A stretch of DNA of 53,756 nt from Flavobacteriales bacterium (GCA_018608405.1 JABAZP010000021.1:1-53756); one strand, 5' to 3'; positions 25,341-33,905 are shown, counted from the stretch's first letter. The notes: generated by a model from the sequence alone, not told the origin. Numbers and translations: made by a program.

Positions 25341-26387
25341 ATGTTCAGTAAAAATTATAGGAAAAACAAACATTTTTCGGAGACAGGTTTCCGATATCGA
25401 GGAATCGAAAGTAGTCGGATAGAACACTTAACCGATGCAGTTTTCGCATTTGCCATCACTCTATTAGTCATTGCATCAGAAGTTCCGAGAAGTTACGTTG
25501 AACTGCAAGCCTCCATGTACAACTTTATCGGGTTTATAGCTTGTTCATTGTTATTACTAGGCTTGTGGTCAAATCATTCGAATTTTTTCTTGAATTATGG
25601 AATGCAAGATCGAAAGACGAAAATCTTAAATTTTATCTTTTTGTTTGTGCTCCTGTTTTACATATATCCTTTGAAATACTTGTTTTCACATTTAAGCAAT
25701 TTGGTTTGGGTGAATGTCATTGGTGAAAAAGGACTAAAAAATGAGGCCTTTGTTATCGCTTATAATAAGGCAGTTGAAGCACAACTTTCAGTAGCAAATT
25801 GGAAAGACTTGATGTTACGTTTTGGACTTGGGTTATTGCTAATTTATGTCATTTTAGGAATCATGCACATTAATGCATTATTAAAAAAAGAAGAGTTAGA
25901 ATTAAACGAACAAGAGATTTATGAAACGAAATCTCATATTTATAATTATTTATTTTTATGTGTTGTATGCACAGCATCAATGATTGTGGTGTTAATAACT
26001 GGTGGAAATGGTTCAGGAATTTCGGGGCTTGTTTATTTGCTAATTCCGGTTACATTACCTCTTCTTAAAAAGCTCCTTTATAAAAATATTAGACTAAAAT
26101 TTCCAAATTCTTTTGGAAGGAATCCTAATAGTTTTGAAAGTGAATCAATAAAAGAAAACTCTTACGAGCTTCTGATTCATGTAAGTGCTGAATTAGAAAA
26201 AGAGAGAAAATTAAAAGAACAATTACAAAAAGATTTTAAGGAGATAAAAAAGCAAGATGATTTAGTGGTAGAAGAGAACAACTTGCAGAAGCAAGAAGAT
26301 TCTATTACAGCTAATTTGCGCAAGGAAGAACAGGAAACACCTTATTTAGGAGTTACTTCAGAGCCGAAAAAAAATAAGGAGGAATAA
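25341..26387 (+). CDS. TMEM175-like channel protein with coiled-coil tail
   Basis: The product has 348 residues. Residues 26-43 (RIEHLTDAVFAFAITLLV) match the TM1 signature of the TMEM175/DUF1211 family, in which RxxxFSD lines a potassium pore; here FSD is LTD (L30, T31, D32). About six membrane helices follow up to residue 235. The last 110 residues form a charged Glu/Lys-rich coiled coil (about 270-335), which is longer than the usual bacterial family member of roughly 200 residues. Potassium conduction is known for the family but the changed signature leaves it open here. The upstream TTTTG...TAAAGTTG resembles a promoter with one mismatch. Confidence 0.75.
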   Translation: MFSKNYRKNKHFSETGFRYRGIESSRIEHLTDAVFAFAITLLVIASEVPRSYVELQASMYNFIGFIACSLLLLGLWSNHSNFFLNYGMQDRKTKILNFIFLFVLLFYIYPLKYLFSHLSNLVWVNVIGEKGLKNEAFVIAYNKAVEAQLSVANWKDLMLRFGLGLLLIYVILGIMHINALLKKEELELNEQEIYETKSHIYNYLFLCVVCTASMIVVLITGGNGSGISGLVYLLIPVTLPLLKKLLYKNIRLKFPNSFGRNPNSFESESIKENSYELLIHVSAELEKERKLKEQLQKDFKEIKKQDDLVVEENNLQKQEDSITANLRKEEQETPYLGVTSEPKKNKEE

Positions 26388-26447
26388 CTTTAAAGAGTTA
26401 AACGAACAGTTCAATTAAAATTTATTTAAGAAACAACCCCAAAAAAC

Positions 26448-28607
26448 ATGATGAAAAGAATAGTATTAATCGCACTAAGCGTCGCTTTTACGTTAAATAT
26501 AGCAGTTGCCAAAGAAGGAATGTGGTTGCCCATGTTACTGAAAAGTTTAAATGAGGGTGACATGCAAAGCATGGGGTTGAACCTTTCGGCAGAAGATATC
26601 TATAGCGTTAACCAATCTAGTTTAAAAGATGCCATCATCTCTTTTGGTGGGTTTTGTACCGGTGAAATTATTTCGGACCAAGGATTAATCTTAACCAATC
26701 ACCATTGCGGGTATGGTCAAATTCAATCGCACAGTTCGGTAGAGAATGATTACCTCACCAATGGCTATTGGGCGATGAATCATTCACAAGAATTGACGAA
26801 TCCAGGCCTTACAGCAACTTTCATCATACGAATGGAAGACGTTACAAGCGAAATCTTAGATAGTATTCCATCAGGATTGTCAGAAAAAGAAAGACAAGCT
26901 GCAATTGCAAGTAGAATTAAGTCAAAGGTGGCGGAAAATACTAAAGATACGCACTACGATGCCTACATTCGACCGTTTTTTTACGGAAATGAATATTACA
27001 TGTTTGTAACGGAAACGTTTAAAGACATTCGCTTGGTCGGGGCACCACCGTCTGCAATTGGCAAGTTTGGTGGCGATACAGATAATTGGATGTGGCCAAG
27101 GCATACAGGTGACTTTTCTTTATTCAGAATTTATGCCAACAAAGACAATATGCCTGCGGAATATTCAGAGGACAATGTGCCTTTTAAACCGAGACATTTT
27201 TTACCCATTTCAATGGACGGAGTTAAAAAAGGAGACTTTACCATGGTATATGGCTTTCCAGGTCGTACTCAAGAATATTTGACATCTTACGCAATCAAGC
27301 AAATTAAAGAAGTAATCAACCCTGCTCAAATTGAGGTGCGTGACCAAGCACTTCAAATTATGGATAAACACATGAAAGCGAGTGATAAAGTTCGTATTCA
27401 ATATGCTTCTAAATATGCGAGTATTGCCAACTATTGGAAAAAGTGGATTGGTGAAAACAGAGGGTTAGAAAAGGCGAATGCCATTCAATTAAAAGAGGAA
27501 CGAGAAGCCGCTTTTACAAAAGCTACTGCCGGAATGGAAGAATATGCTACCGTGCTTTCAAAGTTGGAGAAGCGGTATGAAGCAATTGAAGAATATGCTT
27601 TGGCGAGAAGTTTCTTTGTAGAAATACCATATCGAAAAATGGAAATGATGGGCTTGGCCAACCGTTTTTCTTCGATTGTAAAGAAAACAGAAGAAGGGGA
27701 AGAGGTATCGGAAGAAACCTTGAATAAACTCAAAGAACAAGTGAAGGCACATTTTAAGAACTTTGACTTATCTACTGAACTAGCCGTTTCTCAGGCATTG
27801 CTAATGGAGTACAAAGCTCAGCTAGATTCCAAATATGTGCCAGAAAGTATGAAAGGAAGTAAATCTGAGGCATTGCTTAACGACTATAAGGGTTATGTTA
27901 AAAAGTCCAATTTTTTGACGCAAGAGAATACCTTGGAATTACTTGACAATTGGGGAAAAGGCGCTGCTAAGAAGGTAACGAAAGATCCTGTTTACCAATT
28001 GATGAATCAATTTTGGGACGTTTATTTTAATAAGGTTAGGCCAAATTATAGTGCTTACTCAAATGAGATCGACTCCTTAAGTAAAATTTATGTTCGAGGG
28101 TTACGAAATCATGTTCCCGGAACTTATTATCCTGATGCGAACTCTACCTTAAGACTAGCATACGGACAAATAGACAACTACAACCCAAAAGATGGTGTGA
28201 AGTATGATTTTTTCACCACCGGAAAGGGAATCCTTGAGAAGTACAATCCGGATAATGTAGATTTCGATCTACCGAAGGATTTAGTAACACTGATAGAAAA
28301 CAAAGACTTTGGGAAATATGCCGATGAGGATGGTACATTACACGTTTGTTTTACTGCATCTAACCATACTACCGGTGGAAACTCTGGCAGTCCTGTAATT
28401 AACGGAAACGGGGAGTTAATTGGGTTGAATTTCGACCGTAATTGGGAAGGTACGATGAGTGACATTAACTACGATATTGAACAATGCCGAAATATTTCTG
28501 TAGATATACGTTATGTTTTGTTTGTAGTTGACAAATTCGCAAATGCAGGACATTTGGTTGAGGAAATGAAATTAGTATCCACTAACACGCAAACGATTGA
28601 AGAATAA
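26448..28607 (+). CDS. S46 dipeptidyl peptidase, probably DPP11-type
   Basis: The product has 719 residues with a signal peptide ending near residue 21. It is an S46 peptidase: catalytic His in LTNHHCGY (H86), Ser in GGNSGSP (S646), and the C70/C87 pair that flanks the His. S46 enzymes release dipeptides from the N-terminus in the periplasm. Residue R664 in FDRNWE sits 18 positions after the serine, the place of Arg673 in Porphyromonas DPP11, which gives preference for Asp or Glu at the second position; DPP7 has Gly there. So an acid-specific DPP11 is predicted. The gene overlaps the AMP nucleosidase gene by 11 bases. Confidence 0.92.
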   Translation: MMKRIVLIALSVAFTLNIAVAKEGMWLPMLLKSLNEGDMQSMGLNLSAEDIYSVNQSSLKDAIISFGGFCTGEIISDQGLILTNHHCGYGQIQSHSSVENDYLTNGYWAMNHSQELTNPGLTATFIIRMEDVTSEILDSIPSGLSEKERQAAIASRIKSKVAENTKDTHYDAYIRPFFYGNEYYMFVTETFKDIRLVGAPPSAIGKFGGDTDNWMWPRHTGDFSLFRIYANKDNMPAEYSEDNVPFKPRHFLPISMDGVKKGDFTMVYGFPGRTQEYLTSYAIKQIKEVINPAQIEVRDQALQIMDKHMKASDKVRIQYASKYASIANYWKKWIGENRGLEKANAIQLKEEREAAFTKATAGMEEYATVLSKLEKRYEAIEEYALARSFFVEIPYRKMEMMGLANRFSSIVKKTEEGEEVSEETLNKLKEQVKAHFKNFDLSTELAVSQALLMEYKAQLDSKYVPESMKGSKSEALLNDYKGYVKKSNFLTQENTLELLDNWGKGAAKKVTKDPVYQLMNQFWDVYFNKVRPNYSAYSNEIDSLSKIYVRGLRNHVPGTYYPDANSTLRLAYGQIDNYNPKDGVKYDFFTTGKGILEKYNPDNVDFDLPKDLVTLIENKDFGKYADEDGTLHVCFTASNHTTGGNSGSPVINGNGELIGLNFDRNWEGTMSDINYDIEQCRNISVDIRYVLFVVDKFANAGHLVEEMKLVSTNTQTIEE

Positions 28608-29388
28608 GAAAGAGATAGTAGATAATTGGTTACCAAGGTATACAGGTGTGCCTTTGAAAGATTTTGGCGAGTACATTCTGCTAACAAACTTCAGCGATTA
28701 CGTTAAAATGTTTTCAAAAGAGTTTAATGTTGAAATCAAAGGATTAGACAAGCCAATGCAGTCGGCAACGAGCAATGGAATTACCATTATCAATTTTGGT
28801 ATGGGTAGTGCTATGGCAGCAACCGTAATGGATTTGTTATCCGCTATTATGCCGAAGGCTGTTTTGTTTTTAGGAAAATGTGGAGGGTTAAAGAAAAAAA
28901 CGGAGTTGGGAGATTTAATTCTTCCAATTGCGGCAATTCGAGGAGAGGGGACGAGCAACGATTACATGCCGCCAGAAGTTCCGGCTTTGCCAAGTTTCCG
29001 TTTACAGCGAGCAGTTTCGTCCATGATTAAAAAGCATGAATTAGATTATTGGACAGGAACGGTTTATACTACAAACAGAAGGGTTTGGGAACACGATGAA
29101 AAATTCAAGGATTATTTGCGCGAAATTAGAGCCATGGCTGTTGACATGGAAACGGCAACACTGTTCTCAGTTGGATTTGTCAACAGCATTCCACATGGTG
29201 CATTATTATTAGTTTCGGACAACCCGATGATACCGGAAGGGGTGAAGACTGCTGAAAGTGACAAAAAAGTAAGTTCAACCTTTGTTAACAAACACCTGCA
29301 AATAGGGATAGATTCTTTAATAGAGTTAAAAGAGTCTGGGGAATCGGTAAAACATATGCGGTTTGAGAGTCCCTTAGATATTGATTAA
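28597..29388 (+). CDS. amn: AMP nucleosidase
   Basis: The product has 263 residues with a nucleoside phosphorylase-type fold: GMGSAMAA near residue 69, FLGKCGGL near 91-98, and the base/ribose-binding segment MAVDMETAT near 180. The family splits AMP into adenine and ribose 5-phosphate and so adjusts the adenylate pool. The start is TTG at 28597, inside the last codons of the S46 gene; the next Met is 37 residues later and would remove the conserved EIVDNWLPRYTG segment, so I keep TTG. Coupling to the peptidase gene is by overlap only; no shared pathway is evident. A bidirectional terminator follows. Confidence 0.88.
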   Translation: MKNKKEIVDNWLPRYTGVPLKDFGEYILLTNFSDYVKMFSKEFNVEIKGLDKPMQSATSNGITIINFGMGSAMAATVMDLLSAIMPKAVLFLGKCGGLKKKTELGDLILPIAAIRGEGTSNDYMPPEVPALPSFRLQRAVSSMIKKHELDYWTGTVYTTNRRVWEHDEKFKDYLREIRAMAVDMETATLFSVGFVNSIPHGALLLVSDNPMIPEGVKTAESDKKVSSTFVNKHLQIGIDSLIELKESGESVKHMRFESPLDID

Positions 29389-29403
29389 CAGTAAGAATAG
29401 AAT

Positions 29404-29436
29404 AAAAAAAGGCTCGCAATTTGCGAGCCTTTTTTA
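29404..29436. terminator. Bidirectional terminator between amn and siaC
   Basis: GGCTCGCAA and TTGCGAGCC form a perfect 9-base stem (29411-29429), with an A run before it and a T run after it. It can end transcription of amn on the plus strand and of the siaB-siaC pair on the minus strand. Confidence 0.9.
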
Positions 29437-29463
29437 TGTTTTAAAGTTAGTTGTAGAAGATTT

Positions 29464-29847
29464 TTACTCTTCTTCAATTTCAACCATTTTGAAAGGTATG
29501 TTTATGATGGCTTGGTAATCTTCACCAGCTTCTAACATATCCTCATCGTCTTCTTCATAATGCCAGTTGATGGCTACACCACCACCTGCTTCATTAATTT
29601 TCTCTAATTTTTTGAAAACATCTAAAATACATTTAGAGGAACTTGTATTAAAATATTCTAAAACGATATCAACTCTCGTTGCTGGTTTCACATTTCCTGC
29701 GTACTCTTCCAATATATCTACAAGAGGTTTGTAAAAATCTATTGAATTTTCAGGTATAGACCTTCCTTGAATCAATAATTTTCCTTCTTCGGGGTTGAAC
29801 TTAATAGTTGGTGTCTTGGGACTGCCTTCTATAACTAAATTTTCCAT
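29464..29847 (-). CDS. siaC: SiaC family (DUF1987) regulatory phosphoprotein
   Basis: The product has 127 residues, the usual size of the family. In Pseudomonas, SiaC is switched by phosphorylation of Thr68 by the SiaB kinase and dephosphorylation by SiaA, and the unphosphorylated form activates the diguanylate cyclase SiaD. Here T68 lies in EYFNTSSSKC at the same number. The siaB-like gene is directly upstream (15 bases) on the same strand. No SiaA phosphatase or SiaD cyclase is encoded nearby, so the output of the pair is unknown. Confidence 0.85.
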   Translation of the reverse strand: MENLVIEGSPKTPTIKFNPEEGKLLIQGRSIPENSIDFYKPLVDILEEYAGNVKPATRVDIVLEYFNTSSSKCILDVFKKLEKINEAGGGVAINWHYEEDDEDMLEAGEDYQAIINIPFKMVEIEEE

Positions 29848-29862
29848 CTTTTCTTTTATTAA

Positions 29863-30408
29863 TTATTGAGGTATATTAATGTTTAAACTGTAAAACGAGT
29901 ATTCGTCATCGACTTTATGAAAATCAAAGTCTAATTTTTTACCTGATTTACGAGCGATGTCAATCATTCCTAATCCACCGCCGCCTTTGTCAGACATCAT
30001 ACCGTTGTTCAGTACTTCTTTATAATATGCTTTTAACTCATCAGGATCTAAGGAATTGATTTTTTCTAATCTCGTTTTAAGTTTAACAGCGTTATCATTC
30101 GTAATGTAATTTCCCGTAAAAATAGTATAATCTTCTTCCTTTTTGCCAATCATAAAAATAACCGTATTGTGACCTTGTGGTACGCTATCCGGTTGTTTGT
30201 CTAAATGATGATATAGGTTTTGAAGTGCTTCTACTAAGATATTGTATACTTTCTTCTTAATTCGATTGGGCTCATTTAATTTCTCCATTTTTGACTCCAT
30301 AATTTGGAGGACGGAAGTCAAAAGTTCAGAAGTCACATTACCTTTAAAAGATAACATGATCTTATCTTGTTCCATCTTATTGTAGAAATCATATATGTTT
30401 AAGTCCAT
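29863..30408 (-). CDS. siaB: SiaB family atypical protein kinase
   Basis: The product has 181 residues with no membrane helix. It has a histidine kinase-like ATP-binding layout: an N-box-like helix in YNILVEALQNLYHH (about 49-62) and a glycine-rich loop GGGGLGMID (about 142-150). SiaB-type proteins phosphorylate SiaC on threonine. The gene heads a two-gene minus-strand unit with siaC. The intergenic stretch upstream is shared with the divergent methyltransferase gene. The assignment rests on the pairing and on these motifs. Confidence 0.8.
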   Translation of the reverse strand: MDLNIYDFYNKMEQDKIMLSFKGNVTSELLTSVLQIMESKMEKLNEPNRIKKKVYNILVEALQNLYHHLDKQPDSVPQGHNTVIFMIGKKEEDYTIFTGNYITNDNAVKLKTRLEKINSLDPDELKAYYKEVLNNGMMSDKGGGGLGMIDIARKSGKKLDFDFHKVDDEYSFYSLNINIPQ

Positions 30409-30576
30409 CCTAAACAGGTCTAACGTTCTTTTAAGCTACAAACGAACAGTGTTTAAATAAACTTAAATTTACATTACGAAATAAATTAAAATTGTCGTAG
30501 AGAGCAACTGTTTCGTCGAAATTATTTAACAACTGATAATATATTTTTTAAAAGTCTCTTTTTTTAGATGAATAAC

Positions 30577-30584
30577 TAACTTTG
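30577..30584 (+). promoter_or_regulatory. -7 box of the methyltransferase unit
   Basis: TAACTTTG matches TAnnTTTG and lies 21 bases before the ATG at 30606. No clear TTG is found at the -33 distance. It probably drives the genes at 30606-32446. Confidence 0.5.
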
Positions 30585-30605
30585 CCCGCTCTTTAAATAA
30601 ATTAA

Positions 30606-31340
30606 ATGCAACAGAATTGGTTTAAAAGTTGGTTTGACTCACCGTATTATCATATTCTATATAATCACAGAAATTATACTGAGGCAGAGTACTTTATAAC
30701 TAATTTGTTCGATCATTTAGAATTGTCAGTACAAAGCAAGGTGTTGGACTTGGCTTGTGGCAAAGGCCGCCATGCATTACAAATTCATAATCTGGGTAAT
30801 GATGTGGTAGGGGTAGACTTAAGTCCTCAAAGCGTGGAGGCTGCCAACCTAAAAGCTGAGCCCGGCTTGGTTTTTCAGACTGGTGATATGAGGAATTTAC
30901 CTTTTAATGCTGAATTTGACTTGGTGGTGAACCTTTTTACTAGCTTCGGTTACTTTCAGCAGGAAGGAGAAAATGCAAAAGTGATTGAGTCCATTGCAAG
31001 GGCATTAAAAAATGACGGTATTTTGATTCTTGATTACTTAAATGTTAAAAAGGTAATTCAAGATTTACCGCTTGCTAGCGTCGTACAACGAGAAGAGATT
31101 GAATTCAAAGTGCACAAGGATGTTACCAATGGATTTATTGTTAAAACTATTGAATTTGTGGATGATGGAGAGGCTTACGAGTACAAAGAGCACGTAAAGC
31201 TATTGACTTTACAAGATTTTGAAAAAATATTCAAAAACTCGGGCCTTCACATTCAATCAATTTTTGGCGATTATGACCTGAATCCTTTCGATGAGGAAAA
31301 GTCGGACCGACTAATATTTAAAGTACAAAAAGGAAGCTGA
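30606..31340 (+). CDS. Class I SAM-dependent methyltransferase
   Basis: The product has 244 residues with a Rossmann-fold methyltransferase domain (about 40-150). Motif I is VLDLACGKGRHA (about 41-52), followed by VVGVDLS with the acidic residue that binds the ribose, and NLFTSFGYF in motif IV position. The substrate is unknown; the family covers many small-molecule enzymes. It begins a plus-strand unit: the ZIP gene starts on the last base of its stop codon (TGATG). Confidence 0.85.
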   Translation: MQQNWFKSWFDSPYYHILYNHRNYTEAEYFITNLFDHLELSVQSKVLDLACGKGRHALQIHNLGNDVVGVDLSPQSVEAANLKAEPGLVFQTGDMRNLPFNAEFDLVVNLFTSFGYFQQEGENAKVIESIARALKNDGILILDYLNVKKVIQDLPLASVVQREEIEFKVHKDVTNGFIVKTIEFVDDGEAYEYKEHVKLLTLQDFEKIFKNSGLHIQSIFGDYDLNPFDEEKSDRLIFKVQKGS

Positions 31341-32041
31341 TGATGTATTTAGGTCTATTCTTGGTCAGTTTGTTAAGTGGCTCATTAGTATTTGTCAAGC
31401 AATTGCAATTGAAAGGCAAAATATCTTTTCTATTGGCATTTAGTGGAGCTTATCTTTTAGGCATCTGCTTGTTACACCTTATCCCTGAATTGTTTGAAAC
31501 CAATGGTGAATCTGTTGGTTTGTACCTGTTAATCGGGTTTTTTCTACAATTGGTATTGGATTACTTTTCAGGTGGAATAGAGCACGGTCACACGCATGTA
31601 AATTCAAAGAAGATAGGACGATTTCCTTTTTTAATTTTTATAAGTTTAGGACTGCATGCCTTCTTAGAATCGTTTCCATTAACCGAGTTAAACCTTGAAA
31701 CAGGAACGAACTCCTATTTATGGGGCTTATTGCTCCACAAAGTTCCAATTGCTATTATTTTAGCAAGTTTATTATTGGCGTATAAATTGAAGAGTTCTCA
31801 AATTTTGCTAGCGATCATTTTATTTTCCTTAATGGCACCATTTGGAGCATTTATAGGTAGCAGTTTTTCAGCCGATACAACTATTTACAAACAATTTTTA
31901 GCTGTTTCAATCGGAATTATTCTACACCTTTCTACTACTATTTTATTAGAAACCAACGAAGAGCATCACATTAGTATCAGGAAGCTGGTGCCCATTTTAT
32001 TGGGTGTTGCATTAGCATTGCTTACTTTATTAAATCATTAA
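31340..32041 (+). CDS. ZIP family metal transporter
   Basis: The product has 233 residues and about seven or eight membrane helices. It has the ZIP metal-site pattern: HLIPE in GICLLHLIPELFE (about 42-54) and HKVP (about 134-137), with LHAFLES (about 111-117) between them. ZIP proteins import zinc or related divalent metals into the cytoplasm. The loop EHGHTHVN near residue 77-84 is a short His-rich cytosolic-type loop, common in the family. It is translationally coupled to the methyltransferase gene (one-base overlap). Confidence 0.88.
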   Translation: MMYLGLFLVSLLSGSLVFVKQLQLKGKISFLLAFSGAYLLGICLLHLIPELFETNGESVGLYLLIGFFLQLVLDYFSGGIEHGHTHVNSKKIGRFPFLIFISLGLHAFLESFPLTELNLETGTNSYLWGLLLHKVPIAIILASLLLAYKLKSSQILLAIILFSLMAPFGAFIGSSFSADTTIYKQFLAVSIGIILHLSTTILLETNEEHHISIRKLVPILLGVALALLTLLNH

Positions 32042-32053
32042 AAACGCTCACCA

Positions 32054-32446
32054 ATGGCACTTACAAACAACGATATAATTAAGAAGCTTAGAGTTGCATT
32101 AAGCTTTAAAGACACCGATATTATTGAAATATTGAAGTTGGTAGATTACGATATTTCTAAAACTGAGTTAAGTGCCTTTTTTAGGGCTGAAGATCATGAA
32201 AAGTACATGCCTTTAAAAGACCAAATTCTTAGAAACTTTTTAAACGGTTTGGTAATCTACAAGCGCGGAAAAATGGAGCGTAAACCAAAGTCGGATGCCG
32301 ATACTAGAGCGCAAGAGAAGAGTTTGCCACCAAAGGAGTTTAGAAAGCCGTTGGGCGTGAAACCTAAGAAAAAAGATGCAACGAAGGCTAAAAAACCAAA
32401 CGTGACTCAAATTGGAGGAATTCGATTTAAGGTGAAAGGCAAATAA
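32054..32446 (+). CDS. Single-repeat DUF1456 protein
   Basis: The product has 130 residues. Residues 2-70 (LTNNDIIKKLRVAL ... QILRNFLNGLVIYKRG) match one DUF1456 repeat. Family members such as YehS usually have two of these repeats, about 150-160 residues in total; here only one is present, and it resembles the second repeat (LTNN start, ELSAFFR). The other half is a basic Lys/Pro-rich tail that ends in FKVKGK. It could be a natural short form or a nucleic-acid binder; the function is unknown. It follows the ZIP gene by 12 bases. Confidence 0.8.
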   Translation: MALTNNDIIKKLRVALSFKDTDIIEILKLVDYDISKTELSAFFRAEDHEKYMPLKDQILRNFLNGLVIYKRGKMERKPKSDADTRAQEKSLPPKEFRKPLGVKPKKKDATKAKKPNVTQIGGIRFKVKGK

Positions 32447-32534
32447 CTTTCATTAATCTCAGTTCTGATTGGTTTACAAAGTATTTTCCTGTCAATAATT
32501 TAGCTACCTTCGCCGGCCGAAAAAAAATCAGAAG

Positions 32535-32984
32535 ATGAAGCGAATTAACGAATACAGAAAACTTTTCTCAGTAGAAGGAGAAATTGATTTAAAAGACCTT
32601 AAGAAAACCTACAGAAGTTTAGTTAAAGAGTGGCATCCGGATAAATTTCAGGCAGACGATGAAAAATTTGCAGAAGCTGAATTAAAAAGTCAGCAAATTA
32701 TTGATGGCTATCACTTCTTAATCAGCATTGCACCTGAAACAAAAGAGGTCAACCTCGAGGAGTACAAAGAAACCATTTCAACCAGTAAAATTTTAGATTT
32801 TGATTTGAAAGGTCAAGTATTAAAAATCGATTTTTCAAATGGCGACAGTTACGAGTATTTTGGAGTGAGTAAAAAAGTATTTCAAAAGCTAATTAATTCT
32901 GATATACAAGTTCGTTTTGCAAAAAGAAACATTTACGAATCCTTTTTGTACCGAAAAATGAAAAAGGCCGCGGTAACAGACTAA
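32535..32984 (+). CDS. J domain fused to KTSC domain
   Basis: The product has 149 residues. Residues 5-62 form a J domain with the HPD triad in KEWHPDKF (about 33-40); J domains recruit and stimulate Hsp70. Residues 78-138 form a KTSC-type domain (STSKILDFDLKGQVLKIDF ... YEYFGVSKKVF), named for a Lys-Thr-Ser-Cys motif, which here is less strict. The combination suggests a cochaperone that may present a bound client or RNA to DnaK, but this is inference. There is no Gly/Phe linker or zinc domain, so it is not DnaJ. Confidence 0.85.
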   Translation: MKRINEYRKLFSVEGEIDLKDLKKTYRSLVKEWHPDKFQADDEKFAEAELKSQQIIDGYHFLISIAPETKEVNLEEYKETISTSKILDFDLKGQVLKIDFSNGDSYEYFGVSKKVFQKLINSDIQVRFAKRNIYESFLYRKMKKAAVTD

Positions 32985-33078
32985 TTCAACTACTAGGTTT
33001 GCTGCAATGACTGTGAACCACTTATCATTTTTTTCTTTTCACAATTCATCTCCACTATTAACTTTAGGGTAAAAAGTT

Positions 33079-33255
33079 ATGTCAAAAGGGGTGTATTATT
33101 TCATTATTGCATTAGGCTTACTGGGTCTATTGTCTGCCGTTGTGCTTTTTTTTATTGAAGACCAACACAATTGGGGTTCAACAGCATTAATGTTCTTCAA
33201 TGGAGGTGCATTGGCTGGAGTTGGGTACATCAACCTCAAAAAGAAAGGGAAGTAA
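33079..33255 (+). CDS. 58-residue membrane protein
   Basis: ATG 33079 opens a 58-codon frame with two hydrophobic helices (about 4-24 and 32-53) separated by the short acidic loop EDQHNWGS, and a basic end (LKKKGK). The positive-inside pattern and clean start and stop suggest a real small membrane protein rather than chance. No family is recognised. It sits alone, 94 bases after the J-KTSC gene and 82 bases before the broken gene at 33338. Confidence 0.55.
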   Translation: MSKGVYYFIIALGLLGLLSAVVLFFIEDQHNWGSTALMFFNGGALAGVGYINLKKKGK

Positions 33256-33337
33256 CTGTTTTAATTATTTTTCGGTCATTCATTGAACCTATTCCATTTT
33301 GTGGAGTATATACTTTCAAATATCAAAATCAAATTTT

Positions 33338-33904
33338 ATGAAAAGTAAATTAATCATTGCCACCTTAGTTACAAGTACCGTTTTATTCTTCTCTTTTAAA
33401 ATTGATGAGAAGGTCAAAAACTGGTTCCTTGCAGGGTCCAATCCTAGTGAATACTAAATAGGAGTAGAGCAAAATGCTGAAAGAAAGGGAAAGGTTGCCT
33501 TTTTGAAGTCTAAAACGTCAAAAGTAAAAGATGGTTTTGGAACCATTATGCAGACGTTTGATGCGGAAATGTATTTAGATAAAAAGGTGAAGTTAACTGG
33601 TTACATAAAATCGAGTGAAGTAAAAGGATGGGCAGGTATGTGGATGAGAGTGGATGATGCTAAAGGGAGTGTGAGCTTTGATAACATGCAAGATCGATCA
33701 ATTAAGGGCACAACACCTTGGACGAAATATGAAATAGTACTCAGTGTTCCTGAAAAAAGTACAACCATTAATTACGGCGTTTTATTAAGCGGAGGTGGTG
33801 AAGTTTGGATGGATAATTTAAGTTTTGAAGTAGTTGGCAATGCAGAAGAAAAAACCGGGAAAACAAGATTAAAAGCTCCGGCTAACGCAAATTTCGAGGA
33901 CTAG
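33338..33904 (+). pseudogene. Carbohydrate-binding-type exported protein with in-frame stop
   Basis: From ATG 33338 the frame encodes a signal-anchor-like N-terminus and then NWFLAGSNPSEY, where TAA at 33455-33457 stops it after 39 codons. The same frame stays open from there to TAG at 33904 and encodes a beta-sandwich protein (SFDNMQDRSIKGTTPW, GVLLSGGGEVWMDNL). Both parts fit one family I recall from Bacteroidota, often annotated as a transcriptional-regulator-linked or galactose-binding-like protein, in which the stop position is normally Glu (GAA). One base change, GAA to TAA, explains the break. A TTG at 33503 could start the second part, but it would lack the export signal. It lies directly upstream of the ECF sigma gene (one base between stop and start). 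Confidence 0.8.
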
Positions 33905-33905
33905 T

